From Candidatus Manganitrophus noduliformans (lineage in GTDB: Bacteria; Nitrospirota; Nitrospiria; SBBL01; Manganitrophaceae), in assembly GCF_012184425.1 (NCBI RefSeq), contig NZ_VTOW01000002.1, forward strand, positions 1,098,391 through 1,162,390: 64,000 nucleotides of DNA. The letters are read 5' to 3'. The translations under genes and the position numbers were made by a program. A model generated the notes under the pieces. The model saw only the letters and a list, made by a program, of their open reading frames with translations. It made no database searches and had not been told where the DNA came from. Positions within the stretch are counted from its first letter, which is position 1; each line of letters begins with the position of its first letter. Shown here one piece after another: positions 41,721-50,505 of the stretch.

Positions 41721-43865
41721 GTGAACCCTGTTTCCTCTCGCCGTCTTATCTCGTTTCGATTCAAACGCACCCCCTCTTTCCGGGTCTTCGCGCCATTTTT
41801 CTTGTCACTCTCCCTCATCGCCTGCGGGAGCGGCGCCTCAACCTCTTCACCCAATCCCAAACTGCCCGATTCCCGATCGAAGCAGCCGGCTATCTCGGAG
41901 ATACAGATCGCGCCGACGGAGACGACTCTCCTGGTCGGAGAGATCCGGCCGTTCGCGGCGACCGTCCTGGATGGCGCGGGCGAAGCGGTGATGGGGGTCG
42001 AGGTTTCCTGGAGGATCGCCGATCCGGAGGTGGGGCAGGTCGCCTCGGATGGCTCCGTGAAGGGACTTAATGTAGGAACAACAACCTTGACCGCCTTCAT
42101 CGGAGAGGTCACCAGCAACGAAGCGTTTTTGGAGGTCGTGTCGCCCCCCCGGACCCCCCTCCCCGTCGACTCGATCGATTTGGACGGCCTTTCTCAGCCG
42201 CTCTTCGTCGGCAACGAGATCCGGCTCGTTGCAACGGCGAGGGATGCCGACGGGAAATCGATCCCCGGCGTGATCGTTACATGGAGTTCCAGCGCGCCGG
42301 GAATCGTATCGATCGATTCGAGCGGATCGGCAACGGCCCAGGCGGCCGGAAGCGCCACCGTCACCGCGACGGCGGAGAACGGCGTCAGCGGGTCGATGGT
42401 CGTGATCGTGCGCGACGATAATCTGAAACCGTCGGCGGAGATTGCCACCACCGCGAGGAGCGGGATCGCCCCCCTCACCGTCACCTTCGACGCCACGGGA
42501 TCGTCCGACCCCGACGGTTCGATTCTCTCCTATACTTGGACCTTCGGAGACGGCTCCCCCCCGGGCAAAGGGGCGGTGATTGATCACACCTATCAAAACG
42601 CCGGCGAGTTCAAGGCCACCCTCGACGTCGCCGACAACAGAGGCGCCACCGGGACGGCGTCCGTCGCCATCACCGTGCATTCTCCCTCTCCCCCGCCCCC
42701 TCCAGGATCAGGTTGGCGGCCCAAGGGGATCAACGGCGATCTCTTCGGGGTCCACTTCGTTTCCCCCACCGAGGGATGGGCCGTCGGACTCAACGAGGTG
42801 ATCGCATACACGACCGATGGCGGCGCCACCTGGACACTTCAGGAAAATCTGGTCTTCACCGGATCGCCCTCTCCCGAAGCCGCGCCGATCGACTTCTACG
42901 ACGTCTTTTTTACCGATGCCCGAACCGGCTGGGCGGTCGGCTGGCCGGAGGCGATCTTCAAGACGACCGACGGCGGGGCGACCTGGGTGGAGCAGCACCT
43001 GCATCGCGGCTACTGGGGTGATCGCAACGGAGACGGAACGTGGGATCAGCGAGACTGGTGCACGACTTGGAACAGCGCCGATCAGTACTGCAGCAGAAAG
43101 GTCGGCGTCTACCTGCGCAAGGTCGTGTTTGCCGACAGCCGGCATGGGTGGACCGTCGGGCGCTTCGGGTTTATCTTCAAGACCGACGACGGCGGGGCGA
43201 CCTGGCGGGCGATCCCGCAGACCGGCGCCGTCCGCCCCCTTCCGGTGCCGTGCACCTATCCGGCGGGACATTCGCAGGCCGGTCAGCCGCGGCCGGACGT
43301 GGTTTCTTACAATCCCCATCTCTTTACGGTCGATGTCATCAGTCCGAATGAGGTCTGGATCGGCGGCGGATCGGAGGCGGACGAGCCGTGCGCGACGGGG
43401 TGGCTTCGGATGCTCGGGCACACCACCGACGGCGGGCAGACGTGGCGGTTCCTCTACGAGGCCGAAAACGGCGGGCAGCTCGAAGGAAACGGTCGTCTCT
43501 TTGACATCAAGTTCAGCCGGAATGTGGACGGCTCGGCGGGGCCGATCGGCTGGGCGGTCGGGGGAAACGGCACGGCCCGCGCCAATGCTCTCCAGACAAC
43601 CGACGGGGGTCAAACATGGCGCCAGGTAAGATCGGCGTCGAACTTCTCCAACGCCTATTACGGTCTTGCCCTCCTCTCCCCCTCCGACATTTGGATGGCG
43701 GGGTGGGGCGGGCTGATTCTCCACAGCAGTGACGGGGGAGCAAGCTGGCGGCAGCAGACAAGCGGGACGTCCAGCCAGCTGCGCCGGGTCTTTTTCTTCG
43801 ATAAGAACCACGGCTGGATCGCCGGTCAAGGCCAGGTCTTCCGAACCGTGTCAGGAGGAGACTGA
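41721..43865 (+). CDS. Large lipoprotein with Ig-like, PKD and Ycf48-like repeats
   Basis: A 714-residue exported protein. The N-terminal signal ends in the lipobox SLIAC, so Cys at about 35 should be lipidated. Two bacterial Ig-like (Big_2) domains follow (about 55-135 and 145-230), then a PKD domain (about 235-325, PLTVTFDATGSSDPDGSILSYTW style). The last half holds BNR/Ycf48-type propeller repeats with GWAVG...TTDGGATW recurring at least five times. Such proteins bind or display on the cell surface. It begins with GTG and is preceded by a sigma-54-type promoter, so it may be made only under special conditions. Confidence 0.82.
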   Translation: MNPVSSRRLISFRFKRTPSFRVFAPFFLSLSLIACGSGASTSSPNPKLPDSRSKQPAISEIQIAPTETTLLVGEIRPFAATVLDGAGEAVMGVEVSWRIADPEVGQVASDGSVKGLNVGTTTLTAFIGEVTSNEAFLEVVSPPRTPLPVDSIDLDGLSQPLFVGNEIRLVATARDADGKSIPGVIVTWSSSAPGIVSIDSSGSATAQAAGSATVTATAENGVSGSMVVIVRDDNLKPSAEIATTARSGIAPLTVTFDATGSSDPDGSILSYTWTFGDGSPPGKGAVIDHTYQNAGEFKATLDVADNRGATGTASVAITVHSPSPPPPPGSGWRPKGINGDLFGVHFVSPTEGWAVGLNEVIAYTTDGGATWTLQENLVFTGSPSPEAAPIDFYDVFFTDARTGWAVGWPEAIFKTTDGGATWVEQHLHRGYWGDRNGDGTWDQRDWCTTWNSADQYCSRKVGVYLRKVVFADSRHGWTVGRFGFIFKTDDGGATWRAIPQTGAVRPLPVPCTYPAGHSQAGQPRPDVVSYNPHLFTVDVISPNEVWIGGGSEADEPCATGWLRMLGHTTDGGQTWRFLYEAENGGQLEGNGRLFDIKFSRNVDGSAGPIGWAVGGNGTARANALQTTDGGQTWRQVRSASNFSNAYYGLALLSPSDIWMAGWGGLILHSSDGGASWRQQTSGTSSQLRRVFFFDKNHGWIAGQGQVFRTVSGGD

Positions 43866-44008
43866 CAAGCCCCCCTCTTTCGAGGGGATTGCCCAAAATT
43901 AATTTATCCCATAAAGTGATATACAATATCGGGGAGAAATGATCGCCGGATCGTCTCCCTTCTTTCATCACGAAGAAGAAAAAGCGTTTCATCGGAGGAG
44001 CCGTTAAC
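43866..44008. other. Intergenic stretch with the second copy of a hairpin repeat
   Basis: CCCTCTTTCGAGGGGATTG at 43873-43891 is identical to 28351-28369. A TACAAT-like box at 43922-43927 might serve the small ORF that follows, but no -35 partner is clear. Confidence 0.4.
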
Positions 44009-44137
44009 ATGTTCACCCCCTTTGTTCAGTTACGGATTTATTTTAAAATCTGGCTGCTCCAACGCGCGGTCCGGGCCCTGGAGGCCAAAGCCGCCAAGCC
44101 GGCGGTGGTTCAGAACACCACCGATTTTCAGAGATAA
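44009..44137 (+). CDS. Small basic protein, 42 residues
   Basis: A short frame, ATG 44009 to TAA 44137, preceded by GGAGGAG eight bases upstream, one of the best Shine-Dalgarno sequences in the window. The product starts MFTPFVQLRIYFKIWLLQRA and continues with an Ala/Lys-rich amphipathic stretch. It may associate with the membrane as an amphipathic helix. No family recognised. Confidence 0.5.
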   Translation: MFTPFVQLRIYFKIWLLQRAVRALEAKAAKPAVVQNTTDFQR

Positions 44138-44404
44138 TCTCTCCCGACCCCTCCTCCCCCGCAAGATAAAAATCACGCACTTTCATGCATGTTGATCCAA
44201 AACTTCCCGGGCCCCGGTACGTCTCATCCTCTTCCGCTCACCCCGTTTCTGTAATGTCCCTTCCAAATCAGGCCGCCTCATCCCCTCTCCCTCTCTTCTT
44301 CCTGCCGAACCGCAAGAAGGGGGAGGACGGGCGCCTCCATCCGGTACGGATATTGCTCTTTAATAAAGCAAGAAGTCTCACTTATGACCGACAGGGAGGG
44401 TTCG

Positions 44405-45499
44405 ATGCGTAGGAGGATCAGCGATTCGGTTATCGTCATTACCGGTGCATCAAGCGGTATCGGCCGCGCCGCCGCGCTGGCCTTCTCGAAAAAGGGAGCA
44501 TCGGTCGTCATCGCCGCTCGGCGGGAGCAACCGTTGCGTGAAATTGTCACGCAATGCAAAAACTTGGGAGGACGGGCCCTCGCGGTGCCGACCGACGTGA
44601 CCGATGAAGCGGCCGTTCGGAATCTGGCGCGGCGCGCCGTCGAGCATTTCGGCCGGCTCGATGTCTGGATCAATAATGCGGCGGTCACCCTTTTCGCCCG
44701 TTTTGAAGATGCCCCGATCGAGGCCTACCGGCGTGTGATTGAGACAAAACTGTTCGGCTTTATCCATGGGGCACGGGCCGCCCTCCCCTACTTCCGCGAG
44801 CAGGGAAGCGGCGTGCTGATCAACAATGCCTCTCTCGCCGCCAAACTCTCTCAACCCTACCTGAGCGCCTACGTCGCCGCCAATCATGGCGTCCGAGGCC
44901 TGAGCATGAGTCTGAGGCAAGAGCTCCTGCTGGAGGGGGCGGAGAATATCCATGTTTGCACGGTGGTTCCGGCCAGCATCGACACGCCTCTCTACCAGCA
45001 TGCCGGCAATTACACCGGCCGCGCCGCCAAGCCGCTTCCCCCGGTTTATACGCCCGACCAGGTCGCCGAAACGTTCATCCGTCTGGCAGAGAATCCGCGC
45101 CATGAGGTTTATGTCGGCAATGCGGCCCGCATGCTGAGTTTCGAATCACTTCTGGCGCCTGAAACAACGGAGCGACAACTTGCCGTCATGACCGACAAAA
45201 TGCAGCTCCTGAAAGATCAACCGATTCCTCCCACGGCGGGGAACCTCTTCGAACCGCTCCCCGAGTGGACCGGTATTCGCGGAGGATGGAAGGTCAACGG
45301 TCATCTCTCCTTTCGCCGTGCCGCCGTCGCGGGGGCGGCGATCCTCGCGCCGATCTTGCTGATGGCATGGTTCCGTCTCGGCATGAGAACCGCTCTTCCG
45401 AGGAGAAGCGCGCCAAGCATGATCGATTTCCTAAGCCCGCTGGCGGAAGCCGTTGGACACGCGATCGCCGGTCGGATGTTCGGTCGCTCTATCCCTTAA
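44405..45499 (+). CDS. SDR-fold protein with altered active site and C-terminal membrane segment
   Basis: About 364 residues. TGASSGIG (13-20), the acidic DV near 64-65, NNAA (90-93) and the active-site Ser143 are present. The catalytic Tyr156-x-x-x-Lys is instead Tyr156-V-A-A-Asn160 (codon AAT). The first 240 residues are the SDR fold; the rest has a hydrophobic stretch (about 305-325) likely to be a transmembrane anchor. Oxidoreductase activity is doubtful without the Lys. I choose ATG 44405 because GGGAGG lies about seven bases upstream; ATG 44384 is in frame. Substrate unknown. Confidence 0.8.
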   Translation: MRRRISDSVIVITGASSGIGRAAALAFSKKGASVVIAARREQPLREIVTQCKNLGGRALAVPTDVTDEAAVRNLARRAVEHFGRLDVWINNAAVTLFARFEDAPIEAYRRVIETKLFGFIHGARAALPYFREQGSGVLINNASLAAKLSQPYLSAYVAANHGVRGLSMSLRQELLLEGAENIHVCTVVPASIDTPLYQHAGNYTGRAAKPLPPVYTPDQVAETFIRLAENPRHEVYVGNAARMLSFESLLAPETTERQLAVMTDKMQLLKDQPIPPTAGNLFEPLPEWTGIRGGWKVNGHLSFRRAAVAGAAILAPILLMAWFRLGMRTALPRRSAPSMIDFLSPLAEAVGHAIAGRMFGRSIP

Positions 45500-45560
45500 T
45501 CGAGAATAAGGATGGCGTTGCATCCTCATTTTAGAAAATCCCTTTTATAGAGAGGAAGCG

Positions 45561-45797
45561 ATGGCGAAGAAAGAAGATCCGTGCCGCGGGTCGGCCTTGT
45601 GGCATGTCGGCATCGATGAGTTCCCCATGAACGATGAAAATCAAACCGCTTACCGGGTTGCGACCTCGGAATTGACCGCCGCCGAGAAAGCGGAAAAATT
45701 CGATTGGTGGTTTGCCGATCGGGCCGAGGCCGATCAAGCGAAGATGGTCCTGGAGCTGCACGGCTTCACCGTCTACGGGCCGGACCACGTCCCTTAG
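45561..45797 (+). CDS. Small hypothetical protein, 78 residues
   Basis: Soluble and acidic, with several Trp (LWHVG, FDWWFADRAEADQAKMVLELHGFTVYG). The C-terminal half looks like a small alpha/beta unit. AGAGGAAG lies just before the ATG. It follows the SDR gene by 61 bp. No family recognised. Confidence 0.6.
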   Translation: MAKKEDPCRGSALWHVGIDEFPMNDENQTAYRVATSELTAAEKAEKFDWWFADRAEADQAKMVLELHGFTVYGPDHVP

Positions 45798-45826
45798 AAT
45801 CATTCAGGTTGGTTTTTAAATTAGAG

Positions 45827-45860
45827 ACGGGAGAGGGATCTTTTAGAATCCCTCTCCCGT
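45827..45860. terminator. Bidirectional hairpin between convergent genes
   Basis: ACGGGAGAGGGAT (45827-45839) and ATCCCTCTCCCGT (45848-45860) form a perfect 13-bp stem with an 8-base loop, between two convergent stops. T-runs on either side are weak, so it may work with Rho or as a transcript end-protecting stem. Confidence 0.55.
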
Positions 45861-45867
45861 TCAACGT

Positions 45868-47985
45868 TTAGCGGAGTCGAGCAAAAACCCGAATCTTCCT
45901 CCAAACCACCCCGCAGAAGGGGGAGAAAAAGAGGAGAAGATAAGCGACCGCTTCCATCGGGGGGGATGCCTCCCCCGTCGTTCTCAAGAGACTGCACCCG
46001 CCAAATTGCACACCGGAAGAAGATCCGCTCTCCCCGGTGGAGGGGGTAATCGGACCGGGATCTTTTGAGATCGGATCGGGATCTTTCGAGATGGGAGGAT
46101 CCGATTCCGAATCAGGATCAGGGTCCGTTCCCGATCCGGCCCCGGCCCCGGCGTCAGGGTCCGGATCGGAACCGGGATCGGCCGGCGGAGGGGGTTCGGG
46201 GGAGGGGGTCGGCGCAGGATTCGCTCCACCCTGGAGAACCGATATCCGCGTCCCCATTTTCTCGCGGGCATCGTAGAGGAGGAGCGGGTTCTTGCTCCAG
46301 GTGTAGACATTCGTGACCACCTGGGCGACCTGCTCATCGGCATAACCTTCCTCGCCGAGGGTCTTCAGAAGATGCAGATACTCGTAATCTTCCATCCCCT
46401 CCCGAAGGAGCTTCAACCGGATCGACTCGATTGGAATGTGGCTCGTCCCGCCGATTTTGTTCGGCCGCCCCGGATAGTAGAGGGTCCCGTCGCCGTTGCC
46501 GCCGAAGTCGTACTGGCCGACCCAGGGATCTCTCCGCCCGTAGGCGTAAACCATGTCGTAGTAGAGCTCTCCCTGAAGATTATATTTGAAGCTCATCCAC
46601 TCCATGATCCGGCTGAACGGAGCGGGGAGGTCGATCATATAGCTAGGCCAATCGAGATGGTACCCCTCCGAGTCGAACACTCCCCCCCCCACCATCCCGC
46701 AGCCGTGACTGCCGCAGGCCTGATACCACCAGGTCTCTTGGGGATATTTGCTCCGCTGATTCCCGATGGTTCCCGCGCCGCCGGGGACCTCGCCGCCCGG
46801 TTCCCGTCCGTACGGCTTGTTGTCCATGAACCGGATGGTCGGGATGAACAGGTCGATCAGACCGGCCGCATTGTTCGAGGTGGCGTTTTGAATGCTGGTC
46901 GTGACTCCCGCCATAAGTTCGGGGTCGGCCTGATGGAGCGCGTTGGCCCGGGTTCGAATCGTCTGCCAATGCGCGCTCGTGCTCGGCTCATCGAGGGTGT
47001 ACTGGAAGAGACGATCGAACCATCCCTTCGCCTTCGCATGCGTCGCGATGCCTCGGAGAAAAGTGGTGTTCGTATCATGTCCCGAGAAAGACATACTATA
47101 GCTCGTCATCTTTGCCCCCGGGAGCTTTCCCCCCGGAAGCGCCTCGGTTCCATCGAAGAGGGGACCGAAGGTCGTATCGAATGGTCCCCAGCTGATCTGG
47201 CTGTTCGAGACCCCTCCCATAGCTTGCGGGGCCGGCAAATAATTTGTCGTCAACCGATGAAGCAGATTGGCTTTCGCGTAGAGCTTTACCAGTCTAAGAT
47301 GGCTCGAACTGGGGGGGGAAGTATAAGAACCCAAACCATGCCCGACCGGCACAAGGTGGTAATCGATGGAGTGCGCCGACTTGAGGGTTGAAGTGGAAGG
47401 AAGGGTAAAATTCCAGACGGTCAGCTGAATCGGAACCACTACCGGGTTCCGGCCGGAGGCCGTCACGGTCGCCGAGCCGGTATAAACCCCCGCCGCCGCC
47501 GTGGACGGAACGTAGACCTCGATCCAGACCGGCTGGTTTCTGCCGGATGCGACAGAGAAGGGGAAGGCGTTTCGGACTTCGCCGAAGTAGGCATCCTTCT
47601 TCGGAATCAACGCGTCGGGCCATTCTCCCGTCGCCCCCTGGATAGTCGAAACGGTGGTCACGTTGATGTAAGCCTGATTATAAATCATGATCTGATCGGC
47701 AGGGATCGTATTGCCGTGATCGTCGCGCAGATCGCTCACATTCACATCGACACCCGAAAGGGCGCCGCTGTTCGCCGTCACCACCAGCTGGAAGGCTTCG
47801 AATTCGTTTTTGGCCGCTTTGAGGACCGCCGCGGTCTGGCTTGTTTTCGGAGAGGTTGTTCTTCGGATCTTGACGGTGGCGTGCTCCGTCCAGACGGTCA
47901 TCGCACCGGCCGCGCCTGCGGACCAGAGCGACACAAAAAGGGTGAGCGCGGCGAGGGCCGTGGTTGCGAAAACAGACTTTCTCAT
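45868..47985 (-). CDS. DUF4091-type exported protein with C-terminal sorting-like signal
   Basis: A 705-residue exported protein: signal peptide (about 1-28, ending AGA-M), then a beta domain resembling glycoside-hydrolase ancillary folds (NEFEAFQLVV, TVWNFTLPSTSTLKSAHS) and the DUF4091 catalytic-like part (DEPSTSAHWQTIR, EWMSFKYNLQGELYYD, EGMEDYEYLHLL). A Pro/Asp-rich linker of Asp-Pro repeats covers about 590-650. The end has FGGCSLL, a hydrophobic segment and basic RKIRVFARLR. That is the layout of CTERM sorting signals in which a Cys is processed. Carbohydrate action is inferred. Confidence 0.78.
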   Translation of the reverse strand: MRKSVFATTALAALTLFVSLWSAGAAGAMTVWTEHATVKIRRTTSPKTSQTAAVLKAAKNEFEAFQLVVTANSGALSGVDVNVSDLRDDHGNTIPADQIMIYNQAYINVTTVSTIQGATGEWPDALIPKKDAYFGEVRNAFPFSVASGRNQPVWIEVYVPSTAAAGVYTGSATVTASGRNPVVVPIQLTVWNFTLPSTSTLKSAHSIDYHLVPVGHGLGSYTSPPSSSHLRLVKLYAKANLLHRLTTNYLPAPQAMGGVSNSQISWGPFDTTFGPLFDGTEALPGGKLPGAKMTSYSMSFSGHDTNTTFLRGIATHAKAKGWFDRLFQYTLDEPSTSAHWQTIRTRANALHQADPELMAGVTTSIQNATSNNAAGLIDLFIPTIRFMDNKPYGREPGGEVPGGAGTIGNQRSKYPQETWWYQACGSHGCGMVGGGVFDSEGYHLDWPSYMIDLPAPFSRIMEWMSFKYNLQGELYYDMVYAYGRRDPWVGQYDFGGNGDGTLYYPGRPNKIGGTSHIPIESIRLKLLREGMEDYEYLHLLKTLGEEGYADEQVAQVVTNVYTWSKNPLLLYDAREKMGTRISVLQGGANPAPTPSPEPPPPADPGSDPDPDAGAGAGSGTDPDPDSESDPPISKDPDPISKDPGPITPSTGESGSSSGVQFGGCSLLRTTGEASPPMEAVAYLLLFFSPFCGVVWRKIRVFARLR

Positions 47986-48262
47986 TCCACCTCCATTACA
48001 AGGGCGTTGATGACAAGGGGGCGAGCGCCCCCTCCGGGAAGATCTCGGAAAAATCTCCTTACCGAGAGCAAGCTCTACAGTAAACCCACGGCCAAAGATA
48101 ACAGAGATTATTATTGTGACTATTGGGAATTGTCTTATTACAGGGATGTGAAAACACTTAGAAGGGTTTTATCGATGACTTTTTGATGAAGGCGAGCGAA
48201 AAAGTGTGACGAGGAACACACCTTTTGGGAGAAGGTAAATAACCGAAATCGGGAAGGCCCGG
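47986..48262. other. Intergenic stretch
   Basis: About 277 AT-rich bases between the start of the DUF4091 gene and the end of the second prpD-like gene, both on the minus strand. No promoter of good quality, riboswitch or RNA gene recognised. Confidence 0.35.
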
Positions 48263-49651
48263 CTATGAAGCCGCTTTTAGATCGGTCGAGAACTGAACCC
48301 GGGACAAAAGCCGCATAAGATCCCGCGATTGGATCTCTTCGATCCGGGAGACCGCCTCCCGAATATCGCGGCGCAGGGAGGCGTCCGCGTATCGCTTGCT
48401 GAGCTGCTCGAATTTCCGGGAGACGGTCTCCCACTGCATCGGGCGGGTGTAGAACCCTTCATAGTCCCGCTTTTCTTTGATGAGGGTCCGTCCATCCCGA
48501 AGCGAAACAGTCAGCCTGCACGGCATCTCATCGGGAAACCGCTCGCTGAAATCCTTTCGTGGACGGACGGTGATCTTTTGAAGAAGCGCTTGGACATCTT
48601 GCCGCTCGATCCGCTCCGGCAGATATTGCTCGGGTAGGACCTGATCATCCAAAAGGGCCACCGCCATCATATATTGCAAGCTGTGATCGGCCTGCTCTTT
48701 GTTTTGAACGACCGTTTTGTCCCCCTCCTCGCCGCCGCCGATGATTTTGTGCGCGACGTCGAAGATCTCGATCTCGATCCGTTCCACATCGGCCGGAGAG
48801 AAAGGGTCCTCCCGCTTGAGCTCCAAAATCCCTTCAATCGCCGATTGGGAATGAATCTCGGCGTTGTACTTCTTGATGATGGTACGCGTCACCCGTTCGA
48901 GATCTTCTCTCGACCAATCGATCTCAAACCGTCCCGCGATGCTCTCCATGAATCCCTTGTTTCCCTCGAAAACCTCCAAAGGACCGGTGATCCCGCGCAT
49001 CGCCAAGAAGGCCGCGTGGGTTGCGCCGAAGGCGGTGTTCGGATAGGCCAGCCCCTTCCAATGGGAGAGGAGCCCCGTCCGGGTCACCCGAAGCGCGTTG
49101 AAGGCGGTTCCGCTGACGGCGACGGCATGCGCGGTCCGGGTCGGATCGAGACCGAGCGCCCGGGCCACTCCCGCCGCGGCGGCGTAGGACCCCTGCGTGG
49201 TATGATCGAACCCCTTGTCCCGGACGGGGGCGACGTCGCTTAAGCGACACTGAACCTGGTAGGCGACCGCCAGGGCCGCGAGGAGATCTTTGCCCGATCG
49301 ATCCGAATACTCGGCGGCGGCCAGGACCGACCCGAGGTTGTCGCTCGGATGACAGGTTTCCCCCTTTGCCAGATAGCTGTCGTTGAAGTCGAGGTAGCGG
49401 ACCAGGGCGCTGTTGTAGAAAGCGGCCCGATCGGGGGCGTTCCGCCCGCCGCCGACGAGGGTGCAGCGCTCGGCGCCGCCGAAGTCTTCCAGATGCGCCC
49501 GGATAAGCCGGATCGGCTCCCCATCGAGCGCCCCGATGGCGCAGCCGATCGAGTCGAGGATGCGGATCTTCAGCGCCTGACGGGCGGCATCGGAGAGGTT
49601 TTCGTAGGATGCATTGACGACGAATGAAGCGAGCTGTTCGACAAGGGTCAT
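48263..49651 (-). CDS. MmgE/PrpD family protein (second copy)
   Basis: A 462-residue PrpD-fold protein clearly related to the PrpD at 35561. ILDSIGCAIGALDG, RYLDFNDSYLAKGETCHPSDNLGSVL and KKYNAEIHSQSAIEG match the same conserved blocks. It stands alone, not in the prp operon, and could be a second 2-methylcitrate dehydratase, an itaconate or other small-acid dehydratase/decarboxylase, or an unrelated family member. GGGAGAC precedes the ATG. Which substrate it uses cannot be read from the sequence. Confidence 0.82.
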   Translation of the reverse strand: MTLVEQLASFVVNASYENLSDAARQALKIRILDSIGCAIGALDGEPIRLIRAHLEDFGGAERCTLVGGGRNAPDRAAFYNSALVRYLDFNDSYLAKGETCHPSDNLGSVLAAAEYSDRSGKDLLAALAVAYQVQCRLSDVAPVRDKGFDHTTQGSYAAAAGVARALGLDPTRTAHAVAVSGTAFNALRVTRTGLLSHWKGLAYPNTAFGATHAAFLAMRGITGPLEVFEGNKGFMESIAGRFEIDWSREDLERVTRTIIKKYNAEIHSQSAIEGILELKREDPFSPADVERIEIEIFDVAHKIIGGGEEGDKTVVQNKEQADHSLQYMMAVALLDDQVLPEQYLPERIERQDVQALLQKITVRPRKDFSERFPDEMPCRLTVSLRDGRTLIKEKRDYEGFYTRPMQWETVSRKFEQLSKRYADASLRRDIREAVSRIEEIQSRDLMRLLSRVQFSTDLKAAS

Positions 49652-49737
49652 GGACGTCTCCCCTATTTTGAGAAGGATGCCGAGTGTGGCTTACCTCTAG
49701 CGTAAGGAATAGATGAGGGAGGTGTCAAGGAGGGCGA

Positions 49738-49766
49738 TTGACTCTCCGGCCGTTCGTCTGTACACT
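49738..49766 (+). promoter_or_regulatory. Sigma-70-type promoter of the DsbA-like gene
   Basis: TTGACT (49738-49743), a 17-bp spacer, then TACACT (49761-49766). The expected start, near 49773, is only about five bases before the ATG at 49778, and no Shine-Dalgarno is present, so the message may be nearly leaderless. Confidence 0.55.
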
Positions 49767-49777
49767 CCTTCTTCGAA

Positions 49778-50491
49778 ATGAAAAAGAAGGAGTCGCTAAA
49801 AGGAAAAAGGTCGAATCCACTTTTATGGATTGTGCTTCTGGCGGGAGCGGCCGCCGGTCTCTATCTGTTTTACCCGCTCCGTTCGGAAGCGCCCGTCCAA
49901 GCGGAGCGGCGTGAGGCCGAGAGCGCTCCCCCTGCTCCATTCAAACCGGTCCCGGCCAAACCGGTCCCGGCTCAATTTCCGGTCCGCGGAGCGCCGTCGG
50001 CGCCGGTGACAATCGAGGAGTTCTCCGACTTTCAATGTCCCTTCTGCGCCCGGAGCGTTTCAACCGTCAAGCGGATTCTCGAAGAGTACCCCGGCGAGGT
50101 CCGATGGATCTTCCGCCACTTCCCGGTCTTTGAGTCTCATCCGGACGCCCCGGCGATCCACATGGTTGCGATGGCCGCCGGCGAACAGGGCCGCTTCTGG
50201 GAGATGCACGACCTTCTCTTTGAAAACCGGGACCGCGTCGCCCGAGACGACATTTTCGGCTATGCCCGCCGGCTGAATCTCGACATGGCGCGGTTTGAGG
50301 CCTCCCTGGGCGATCGGAGTCTTATCACTCGGATGGAGGCCGATTATAACGAAGCGATCGAACGGGGGGTCCGGGCGACGCCGACCTTCTTCATCAACGG
50401 GCGCAAGGTGGAAGGGGCGATCCCCTATTCCCTCTTCAAACGAGAGGTCGAAACGGCCCTCGCCGCCGTAAAGGGAGCCGTGAAACCCTAA
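49778..50491 (+). CDS. DsbA-family thiol oxidoreductase
   Basis: A 237-residue exported protein anchored by one N-terminal transmembrane segment (about 15-32), then a Pro-rich linker and a DsbA-like thioredoxin domain from about 68. The active site is CPFC in EEFSDFQCPFCARS near 89-92, and the cis-Pro loop is in RATPTFFINGRKV near 205. It faces the periplasm and should oxidise or isomerise disulfides. The lack of DsbB nearby leaves its redox partner open. The Cys-rich exported proteins at 59940 and 61371 are possible clients. Confidence 0.87.
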   Translation: MKKKESLKGKRSNPLLWIVLLAGAAAGLYLFYPLRSEAPVQAERREAESAPPAPFKPVPAKPVPAQFPVRGAPSAPVTIEEFSDFQCPFCARSVSTVKRILEEYPGEVRWIFRHFPVFESHPDAPAIHMVAMAAGEQGRFWEMHDLLFENRDRVARDDIFGYARRLNLDMARFEASLGDRSLITRMEADYNEAIERGVRATPTFFINGRKVEGAIPYSLFKREVETALAAVKGAVKP

Positions 50492-50505
50492 TGCGGATGA
50501 ATCCT

